A DNA stretch of 5,608 nt from an uncultured bacterium (lineage in GTDB: Bacteria > Cyanobacteriota > Vampirovibrionia > Gastranaerophilales > Gastranaerophilaceae): contig CASELB010000122.1 of NCBI GenBank assembly GCA_949288685.1, positions 1-5,608 on the forward strand, written 5' to 3'. The position numbers and the translations under genes are program-made. Below are positions 1-4,727 of the stretch, piece after piece (position 1 is the first letter of the stretch; the number at the start of each line of letters is the position of its first letter). The notes beneath the pieces were generated by a model, which searched no databases, was not told the DNA's origin, and was given only the letters and a program-made list of their open reading frames with translations.

Positions 1-30
1 TTTACCCCTTTACCCCCTTTACCCCTTACC
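1..30. repeat. Short tandem array of TTTACCCC units, cut by the left window edge
   Basis: Three and a half units are visible: TTTACCCC (1-8), TTTACCCCC (9-17), TTTACCCC (18-25) and a partial TTACC (26-30). The array starts at or beyond the window edge, so its full length is unknown. It ends 2 nt short of the deoC stop codon. On the minus strand it gives G-runs of 2, 4, 5 and 4 separated by TAA or TAAA, which would sit in the 3' untranslated RNA of deoC. The 9-nt unit recurs exactly at 3743-3751, and the 8-nt unit recurs inverted at 3628-3635. No function can be assigned. Confidence 0.7.
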
Positions 31-32
31 AC

Positions 33-692
33 TCAAGAATTTGCGCTAACAATAGCAACACCGCTTGATGTACCGAGTCTGGACGCGCCCGCTTCAATCA
101 TCTCTTCTGCCGCTGCTCTGTCTCTAATCCCACCGGATGCTTTTACCCGCAACCCATAAGGGTTTACTGTCTCATACATCAATTTTACGTCTTCCGCCTT
201 TGCGCCAACACCGCCTTTTACAAATCCCGTTGACGTTTTAACAAAATCTGCACCCGCTTCCACCGCAAGTTTGCATGCCAGCACAATTTCCTCTTTTGAT
301 AACAAATCAGTTTCCAGAATAACTTTTAAAATATGTTCCCCGCAGGCTTTTTTTACAAGACTTATATCATTCCTGACATACTCAAAATCATCGTCTTTGA
401 GCCGCCCCGTATTTAATACCATATCTATCTCATCAGCGCCATGCCGGATTGCATCCTCTGTCTCAAAAACTTTAGCTGCCGTAGTACAATCTCCCAGCGG
501 AAAACCTATTACAGAAACCACTCTAACTCCGCTGCCTTCCAGTTCCGTTTTAACAATTTCTATATTACACGAATTAACGCAAACACCTTTAAACCCGTAT
601 TCCTTCGCTTCCCTTGCCAGTTTTAAAATCTCTTCTTTCCTCGCGTCCTGTTTTAAAAGTGTATGTTCAATATAACTGTTAAGTTCCATCAT
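33..692 (-). CDS. deoC: Deoxyribose-phosphate aldolase (DeoC)
   Basis: This cytosolic class I aldolase reversibly splits 2-deoxy-D-ribose 5-phosphate into glyceraldehyde 3-phosphate and acetaldehyde, the last step of deoxynucleoside salvage. The 219-residue protein is a complete TIM-barrel of normal bacterial DeoC length. Visible signatures are IEHTLLK near the N-terminus (residues 8-14), VIGFPLG (61-67), ADEIDMVLN with the catalytic-site Asp90, VKTSTGF with the Schiff-base Lys152, and RVKASGGIRD with the second active-site Lys184. All key residues are present. The first ATG forms an ATGA overlap with the stop of the upstream exported-protein gene, and an AAAGGAT site lies 5 nt before it. A second ATG follows immediately (687-689) and would put the AAAGGA core 9 nt away, as in the formyltransferase gene, so the true start could be one codon later. 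No other deo or nucleoside phosphorylase gene is in view. Confidence 0.97.
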   Translation of the reverse strand: MMELNSYIEHTLLKQDARKEEILKLAREAKEYGFKGVCVNSCNIEIVKTELEGSGVRVVSVIGFPLGDCTTAAKVFETEDAIRHGADEIDMVLNTGRLKDDDFEYVRNDISLVKKACGEHILKVILETDLLSKEEIVLACKLAVEAGADFVKTSTGFVKGGVGAKAEDVKLMYETVNPYGLRVKASGGIRDRAAAEEMIEAGASRLGTSSGVAIVSANS

Positions 693-1345
693 CTCTCATC
701 CTTTAATATCATAAGTGTATCCTGTAACTCTGCAAGCAAATATTCGAGCTGTTGCGCAATATTTGCCGGATTATATACCGAGCCTGTTGTCTGGTAAGCA
801 AGGTATTTTTTATATGTAACAGCTTCCTGTCTTAATGTTGCAATTGCATCTGTATGAGCGCCTGTTTTCTGAAGTTGTTTATAACTTGCAAAATAACTTT
901 CAGACTTCCCGTCATATACCTTTTTTAAATGGTCAACTTTAAACTTAAATATTCTTGCTTTAGCAATAAAAAGCTGGTCAGACTCCTGATTTTCTATTGA
1001 TTCAATAAGTTTTTCAACATATCCTATCATATCGTTTACATCGTTTAAATATGACGAAGATTTGTCAGATTTCAGAATAATGTTAACAAAAGCCGGATTA
1101 TTTCTGGGTACCGGCTTTAGCGTTGAAGGATCCGTAAAATCTTCATCCGCCTCATAAATAGGTGTGACTACTTTTTCATCAGGAAGTTTATAATCTTTTT
1201 CCAAATCCGGCAAAGTTCCTTTATATCCCGGATTATCCATAACATTGTCAGAAACCGGACGGTCGTCATTCTTAGACCACCACCATGAATATGCCGGCGC
1301 CGATAAAATTATAAGCCCTATAATCAAAGACAAAACTTTCCTCAT
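689..1345 (-). CDS. Exported protein of unknown function with helical C-terminal region
   Basis: I do not recognise this 218-residue protein. The N-terminus is a clear Sec-type signal peptide: MRK, a hydrophobic core (about residues 4-15), then a small-residue region SAPAYS followed by WWW. Cleavage after Ala18 or Ser20 is plausible. There is no lipobox cysteine, and the mature protein contains no Cys at all. The mature part begins with a Trp triplet (21-23) and an acidic, Pro/Asp-rich stretch (25-85) that looks poorly ordered. From about residue 85 it is mostly predicted alpha-helical, with charged and hydrophobic spacing at about 97-145, 150-185 and 194-216. No membrane segment lies outside the signal peptide, so a periplasmic or secreted protein is likely. 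It follows the HD-GYP gene by 52 nt and overlaps deoC by 4 nt. The ATG at 1345 is preferred because the ATG 5 nt upstream runs straight into a stop. No Shine-Dalgarno sequence is visible. Confidence 0.85.
   Translation of the reverse strand: MRKVLSLIIGLIILSAPAYSWWWSKNDDRPVSDNVMDNPGYKGTLPDLEKDYKLPDEKVVTPIYEADEDFTDPSTLKPVPRNNPAFVNIILKSDKSSSYLNDVNDMIGYVEKLIESIENQESDQLFIAKARIFKFKVDHLKKVYDGKSESYFASYKQLQKTGAHTDAIATLRQEAVTYKKYLAYQTTGSVYNPANIAQQLEYLLAELQDTLMILKDER
698..704 (-). promoter_or_regulatory. Ribosome-binding site of deoC (AAAGGAT)
   Basis: AAAGGAT lies within the last codons of the upstream gene, 5 nt before the first deoC ATG and 8 nt before the second. The same heptamer precedes the formyltransferase gene. 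With the ATGA overlap it indicates translational coupling. Confidence 0.8.
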
Positions 1346-1352
1346 ATCATTT

Positions 1353-1358
1353 ATTATA
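1353..1358 (-). promoter_or_regulatory. Possible -10 element (TATAAT) in front of the exported-protein gene
   Basis: A perfect TATAAT hexamer ends 7 nt before the ATG, so transcription from it would start at or next to the start codon. No recognisable -35 box lies 16-18 nt upstream. In AT-rich DNA such a hexamer can occur by chance, and the gene may instead be read through from the HD-GYP gene. Confidence 0.3.
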
Positions 1359-1397
1359 ATGATTGGATTTAAAAAATCATCCGTTAAGGATAGGAAT

Positions 1398-2390
1398 TTA
1401 GAAAGTTGTCATATTCTCAAAGTTTTCAGTATCGTTATAACTAAACATGTGAACAAATGTATACAGTATTTCTGCGGCAAATTTAGCAGTACCCAGTTCA
1501 AGCATTCTTTTAAGTGCATCTCTTGTATTGAAAATATGTATCGGCGTTTTATTAAATGCAAGATTATCAAAATAATTACATACACTCAATATCTGTGCGG
1601 GTTTTACAATCCAATCATTAGAAATCCCGCGCGGATAGCCGGAGCCATCATTATTTTCATGGTGTTCAAGAACCGCCATGCAAACTGTTTCCGGCATATT
1701 ATATTGCTTTAAAAGATTATACCCTAATATTACATGCTGTTTCATTGCGTCAGAAACCAGTGTTTCCAATGAATTTTCGTTTTTAATACCTTCTATATAA
1801 AGTTTTCCGATATCATGCAATAATCCGGCAAGCGTTATATTCCGGCATTCCAAACTATCAAGTTCCAGCCGCCTTGCGATTAACCCTGAAAATATTGAAA
1901 CATTAATGGAATGGCATACTTCATACTCACCCAGAAACCTGAGCTGTGAACCTTTTTTTACTTCTTCTGACGGCGCAAGTATAGTTTGTTCAAGAATATT
2001 CACAAGTGCCTGCGCATGATTAAAGGCTTTTTCAAATGCCTCCGCTTTCAATAATTCCAGTATTTTCATGAAATACAGTTTGATACGTATTTGAGTTTCG
2101 GTATCAAGAATAGAACCTTTATTAATAGGAGTATTGACCTCCATAATGTTTAATGAATCATAGTCAAAATCATACGCAAGTTTTACCTTGCCGGTTTCCT
2201 GCGGCTGTTCTTTTTCAGGCGTTATTTCCTGTATTTCCTGAGCATAAATCGTATCATACTGCCGCAAAGAAATTAATTTCCCCGGGGTCAAAACCTCGCC
2301 TGCAGAAAAAAGTTTTTCATTTTCGTTCACATAGACATCAAAAGGCAGAATTTTATAGTTATTAAGTTCTTTAGTTGTAATAACCTTCAT
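1398..2390 (-). CDS. HD-GYP domain protein, putative cyclic-di-GMP phosphodiesterase
   Basis: The 330-residue protein has a small N-terminal beta-type domain (about 1-52), a Glu/Gln-rich linker, a helical stretch (about 97-140) and a C-terminal HD-GYP domain (about 150-310). HD-GYP enzymes hydrolyse the second messenger cyclic-di-GMP with a metal centre. Visible motifs are the first metal His160 in CHSINV, LLHDIGK with His192, Asp193 and Lys196, His219 in QHVILGY, and HHENNDGSGYP (243-253) with His243 and His244 and an intact GYP. The segment normally reading VADxFDAL is VCNYFDNL here (270-277), so the usual metal-ligand Asp is Asn272 (codon AAT at 1577-1575). The RPY motif that normally follows is KTP (281-283). 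Activity is therefore uncertain. There is no transmembrane segment or receiver domain, so it is probably cytosolic. It lies 79 nt after mnmA and 52 nt before the exported-protein gene. The start lacks a Shine-Dalgarno sequence. Confidence 0.93.
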   Translation of the reverse strand: MKVITTKELNNYKILPFDVYVNENEKLFSAGEVLTPGKLISLRQYDTIYAQEIQEITPEKEQPQETGKVKLAYDFDYDSLNIMEVNTPINKGSILDTETQIRIKLYFMKILELLKAEAFEKAFNHAQALVNILEQTILAPSEEVKKGSQLRFLGEYEVCHSINVSIFSGLIARRLELDSLECRNITLAGLLHDIGKLYIEGIKNENSLETLVSDAMKQHVILGYNLLKQYNMPETVCMAVLEHHENNDGSGYPRGISNDWIVKPAQILSVCNYFDNLAFNKTPIHIFNTRDALKRMLELGTAKFAAEILYTFVHMFSYNDTENFENMTTF

Positions 2391-2396
2391 AATTAG

Positions 2397-2424
2397 ATTA
2401 TATACTTTTTTTCAGATTTGTACA
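2397..2424 (-). promoter_or_regulatory. Candidate promoter of the HD-GYP gene
   Basis: TGTACA (2424-2419, four of six matches to TTGACA) is followed after 16 nt by a perfect TATAAT (2402-2397). The -10 hexamer ends 6 nt before the ATG at 2390, which predicts a transcription start at the start codon itself and hence a leaderless message. This is the best promoter-like sequence in the window, but it has not been tested against the AT-rich background. Confidence 0.45.
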
Positions 2425-2469
2425 GTGGGGAAATAAAAATAAATATTATATTTTAAGATATAGAATTAT

Positions 2470-3507
2470 TTACAACGCTTTCATAATCTCGCCGCCGCCG
2501 ATTAAATGTCCGTCTGCAGGAGAATAAAATACACACGCCTGCCCCGGAGTAATTGAATTAACCGGTTCATCAAAATATACTTTTTGTTCCGCAATATCAA
2601 CAAACCCTTGCTTTGCCTCCATATTGTATCTGACTTTTATTAAAGCCCTAAAATTATCTTCAACAGGATATGAAAAAGTTACATTTTTCAGGCTTAGTGA
2701 TTGTGAGTAATTTTCTTCTTCTCTGCCAAGATATACAATATTTTTCTCCGCATCAATATCAAGAACATAGAGCGGATAAGGGTATGCAATACCGATACCT
2801 TTCCTTTGTCCTATTGTGTATTGATAAAAACCGTTATGTTTTCCGATGATTTTACCTGTTGATTTTTCAACAAATGTACCTTCTGCCGTTCCAAATTTAT
2901 CGAGAAGATATTTCTTTGTTGTACAGGGTTTTTGAATAAAACATATATCCTGACTTTCTTTAGCGGATTTCGGAGGCAAATCATATTCTTCCGCAATTTT
3001 TCTGATTTCTGTTTTACGGTAGTTATAAAGCGGAAACATTGTCTTAGCCAAAACTTTTTGTTCCAGCCTGTATAAAAAATAAAGCTGATCTTTTTTCTCA
3101 TCCTTTGCCGGATATAGTTTATAAACCCCGTCAATACAACGGATTTCGGCGTAATGTCCTGTTGCAAAAATATCAGCCCCAAACTTCGCCATAGAAATAT
3201 CAAACAGCCTGCCCCATTTAATAAACTTATTACACTGAATACAAGGGTTAGGGGTTTTACCGGCACTATATGTTTTTTCAAAATATGAAACAACTTCCAT
3301 ACTAAACTCAGATACCACGTTAACAACATGGTGTTCTATACCGAGTTTATCCGCAACAGCTTTAGCATTAACACAAACCGCTTCTGCCGCGGGAGTACCA
3401 AGCATCAATCCGGTAATCCCGATAACTTCATAACCGCTTTTCTGTAATAATAAAGCCGTAACAGAACTGTCCAGCCCGCCGCTCATAGCTACTATCGCTT
3501 TTTTCAT
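2470..3507 (-). CDS. mnmA: tRNA-specific 2-thiouridylase MnmA
   Basis: MnmA activates U34 of tRNAs for Glu, Gln and Lys with ATP and replaces the C2 oxygen with sulfur (s2U34), aiding accurate decoding in the cytosol. The 345-residue protein is complete, slightly short for the family. It shows the PP-loop SGGLDSS (9-15, Leu instead of the common Val), the nucleophile region TPNPCIQCNKFIKWG (85-99) with Cys92, ATGHYAEI (115-122), KDQLYFLY (139-146), the second catalytic cysteine in ESQDICFI (Cys189), and HNGFYQYTIGQRKGIGI (224-240). A C-terminal beta-barrel domain ends GGGEIMKAL. Cys89 forms a CxxC with Cys92, the variant linked to iron-sulfur-dependent thiolation in this family. The stretch at about 33-50 (LMLGTPAAEAVCVNAKA) is shorter than usual and lacks the common CCS signature. 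The gene follows a 260-nt gap and precedes the HD-GYP gene. No sulfur-relay gene is nearby. The ATG at 3507 sits directly before the PP-loop strand; no Shine-Dalgarno sequence is visible. Confidence 0.97.
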   Translation of the reverse strand: MKKAIVAMSGGLDSSVTALLLQKSGYEVIGITGLMLGTPAAEAVCVNAKAVADKLGIEHHVVNVVSEFSMEVVSYFEKTYSAGKTPNPCIQCNKFIKWGRLFDISMAKFGADIFATGHYAEIRCIDGVYKLYPAKDEKKDQLYFLYRLEQKVLAKTMFPLYNYRKTEIRKIAEEYDLPPKSAKESQDICFIQKPCTTKKYLLDKFGTAEGTFVEKSTGKIIGKHNGFYQYTIGQRKGIGIAYPYPLYVLDIDAEKNIVYLGREEENYSQSLSLKNVTFSYPVEDNFRALIKVRYNMEAKQGFVDIAEQKVYFDEPVNSITPGQACVFYSPADGHLIGGGEIMKAL

Positions 3508-3515
3508 AAAATAAT

Positions 3516-3545
3516 ATTATCATAAAATATAGTATAACCGGTAAA
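3516..3545 (-). promoter_or_regulatory. Weak candidate promoter of mnmA
   Basis: TTTACC (3545-3540, four of six matches to TTGACA), an 18-nt gap and GATAAT (3521-3516) lie just upstream, with the hexamer ending 8 nt before the ATG. An alternative -10, TATACT, is at 3536-3531 but has no recognisable -35. Both are weak, and the surrounding DNA is very AT-rich. Confidence 0.25.
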
Positions 3546-3576
3546 ATTTAATGCGTTCCGCCATTTATGCACCAAA

Positions 3577-3593
3577 ATACACTTATGGTGTAT
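3577..3593. repeat. Inverted repeat ATACAC / GTGTAT
   Basis: ATACAC (3577-3582) and GTGTAT (3588-3593) are perfect inverted arms around a 5-nt TTATG loop. A competing CACCA/TGGTG pairing (3570-3574 with 3586-3590) overlaps it. It lies about 70 nt upstream of the mnmA start and could be an operator or just an AT-rich chance hairpin. Confidence 0.35.
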
Positions 3594-3630
3594 ATATATT
3601 CATAATGCCAAGAAAATTTAATATTTCGGG

Positions 3631-3642
3631 GTAAATATTTAC
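3631..3642. repeat. 12-bp perfect palindrome GTAAATATTTAC
   Basis: GTAAATATTTAC is perfectly self-complementary. On the minus strand it is preceded by a direct duplication of TTGTAAAT (3637-3652). The position, about 125 nt upstream of mnmA, is compatible with a repressor site for a dimeric protein, but no regulator can be named. Confidence 0.4.
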
Positions 3643-3660
3643 AAATTTACAACTGAAATC

Positions 3661-3737
3661 TGTCATCCTGAAACCGCCTCGCTATAAACGGATACGGCTT
3701 CGCCTTACATCCTCCTCCCGGCTCGTTCGGGGTGACA
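3661..3737. repeat. 77-nt dispersed-type intergenic element with 12-nt inverted ends
   Basis: The ends TGTCATCCTGAA (3661-3672) and TTCGGGGTGACA (3726-3737) pair over all 12 positions, with two G-T pairs. Read as plus-strand RNA these are tolerated G-U wobbles; on the minus strand they become A-C mismatches. Nested inside are GGAT (3690-3693) and ATCC (3709-3712) enclosing GGC-TTC-GCC (3696-3704). The minus-strand form of that core contains GCGAAGC, known as an exceptionally stable DNA mini-hairpin. TGTCATCCTGA-type ends are typical of small non-coding repeats scattered between genes in many bacteria. Only one full copy is in this window, so dispersal is inferred. No transposase is present. 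Confidence 0.6.
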
Positions 3738-3762
3738 TGTCATTTACCCCCTCAGGGTGATA
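3738..3762. repeat. Second, shorter repeat-like unit abutting the 77-nt element
   Basis: This unit starts with TGTCAT, like the 77-nt element, and ends in GGGTGATA, an imperfect inversion of its own start. ACCC (3746-3749) and GGGT (3755-3758) can form a small stem with a 5-nt loop. The junction with the neighbour, TGACATGTCA (3733-3742), is a perfect 10-bp palindrome made by the end of one unit and the start of the next. It contains the 9-nt unit TTTACCCCC seen at the left edge of the window. Confidence 0.45.
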
Positions 3763-3767
3763 TATTT

Positions 3768-4727
3768 TTATTTTCCATTACTTATCATTTTATTTCTTAA
3801 TTTTTTTAGAAAGAATTTTGTAAACAACTCTTTTTTGTATAATTTAACATTTTCAAATTTAATCAATCTGTTATCACCGCATACAATTGTTACACCGAGT
3901 GTTTGCGGAGAGATTTCAACAATATTTCCCGGAGTATGATAAGAAGTATTGTTATCAAGTATATAAGTTTTATGCGGGTCGGGTGACAGGAATTCTTTTC
4001 CTGCTGCAAAAAAAGTTTTACCCCACGGGTGTATTGCGCGTATGTGTGCGTAGATTTGTTCCGCAGGTTTTCTGAAATCCAGCATTACTTCCATGTCTTT
4101 TGATGAATAATAAGTTGCGCGTTCTTCTATTTGAGTAAGCGGAATTATTACATCATCCTGTAGTTTGTTTAAGAGTTCAAAAACAGCCCCGCGGGTAACA
4201 AGTACCGTACGTTTTTTAAGGCTTTCTCCCGTATCATCCGGCAGAACCTCCACCCCGCGCTGAAAGAGAATTACACCGCTGTCATAGTTTTCGTCAACAA
4301 GATGAAGGCTTATTCCGCTTAAATCTTCTCCGTGTTTAATTACCTGATAATAAGGATTTGCACCGCGATAAAGCGGTAAAAGCGACGGATGGGCATTAAT
4401 TGTTCCAAGACGCGGGATTGAAAAAATCTCTTTCTTTATTTTTTCACCCCACGAACCAATAAGAATTACATCAGGATTAAGTTTTAAGACAGCATCTTTA
4501 AATTCTTTGCTGTTAATACTGCGGGCTTTAATCTCCGGCAGGTTGTAACTCCTTATATAAGCGTAATCAAGTGACGGAATTATACTATCACGGATTTTGC
4601 GAATAAACGGACAATAGTTCCTGCGGTCGCCTCTTAAAACTCCAACAATCTCGCAGCCTGCGTCAAGCGTTCCTGCTATTAAATTTGTAAACATTTCACC
4701 GTATCCGACTATTATTACTTTTAACAT
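3768..4727 (-). CDS. Fmt-family formyltransferase (methionyl-tRNA formyltransferase-like)
   Basis: Family members move a formyl group from 10-formyltetrahydrofolate to an amine; Fmt itself formylates initiator Met-tRNA in the cytosol. The 319-residue protein has the usual two-domain layout and length. The catalytic N-terminal domain contains INAHPSLLPLYRGANP (110-125) with Asn111 and His113, and YDSG with Asp149, giving the conserved Asn-His-Asp triad. The C-terminal OB-type domain includes DFRKPAEQIYAHIRAIHPWG (217-236), matching the Fmt/ArnA linker and C-domain signature. The N-terminus (KVIIVGYGEMFTNLI) lacks the typical Fmt GTPxFA motif, and the loop before the active site is GSWGEKIKKEIF rather than AYGxILP. 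The substrate is therefore less certain, and a sugar-nucleotide N-formyltransferase is possible. The start overlaps the ribF stop by 7 nt and has a good AAAGGAT site, so both are co-expressed. The tail is very basic (KKELFTKFFLKKLRNK). Confidence 0.85.
   Translation of the reverse strand: MLKVIIVGYGEMFTNLIAGTLDAGCEIVGVLRGDRRNYCPFIRKIRDSIIPSLDYAYIRSYNLPEIKARSINSKEFKDAVLKLNPDVILIGSWGEKIKKEIFSIPRLGTINAHPSLLPLYRGANPYYQVIKHGEDLSGISLHLVDENYDSGVILFQRGVEVLPDDTGESLKKRTVLVTRGAVFELLNKLQDDVIIPLTQIEERATYYSSKDMEVMLDFRKPAEQIYAHIRAIHPWGKTFFAAGKEFLSPDPHKTYILDNNTSYHTPGNIVEISPQTLGVTIVCGDNRLIKFENVKLYKKELFTKFFLKKLRNKMISNGK

Larger units (their letters stand above)
3508..3767. other. 260-nt intergenic region between the formyltransferase gene and mnmA
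   Basis: This is the only gap over 100 nt in the window, and no convincing gene lies in it on either strand. From the mnmA side it holds the possible mnmA promoter, a 6-bp hairpin (3577-3593), a 12-bp palindrome (3631-3642), a 77-nt inverted-end element (3661-3737) and a short hairpin-bearing unit (3738-3762). The repeat half (3661-3760) is clearly richer in G and C than the AT-rich half next to mnmA, which suggests an inserted or dispersed element. No stem followed by a U-run, as in a classical intrinsic terminator, is seen on the minus strand after the formyltransferase stop. Confidence 0.75.

Noticed and set aside
1..30. CRISPR or telomere-like array
   Set aside because: The units are 8-9 nt with no spacers, which excludes CRISPR, and only three and a half copies are present, with no other sign of a chromosome or plasmid end.
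271..675. A 134-codon open frame on the plus strand opposite deoC
   Set aside because: It lies fully antisense to a complete deoC with all catalytic motifs, is Ser/Thr-rich low-information sequence, and shows no family motif. It is a shadow of the real gene.
1245..1712. A 155-codon plus-strand frame spanning the gap before the exported-protein gene
   Set aside because: It is antisense to two supported genes and their 52-nt spacer, has no recognisable domain, and its composition follows the opposite-strand codons.
2391..2469. Terminator or riboswitch between mnmA and the HD-GYP gene
   Set aside because: The 79 nt are AT-rich with no stem of note; only a promoter-like TGTACA-16-TATAAT could be supported.
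2811..3329. A 172-codon minus-strand frame inside mnmA
   Set aside because: It is in another frame on the same strand, entirely within mnmA, whose own frame carries every MnmA motif.
3661..3767. Intrinsic terminator for the ribF-formyltransferase unit
   Set aside because: On the minus strand neither the small ACCC/GGGT stem nor the large stem is followed by a U-run. The T-rich stretch after the hairpin is on the plus strand, where no gene ends.
3757..3939. A 60-codon hydrophobic plus-strand frame that could look like a small membrane protein
   Set aside because: Most of it is antisense to the Lys/Phe-rich 3' end of the formyltransferase gene, which explains the hydrophobic character. No ribosome-binding site or promoter is seen.
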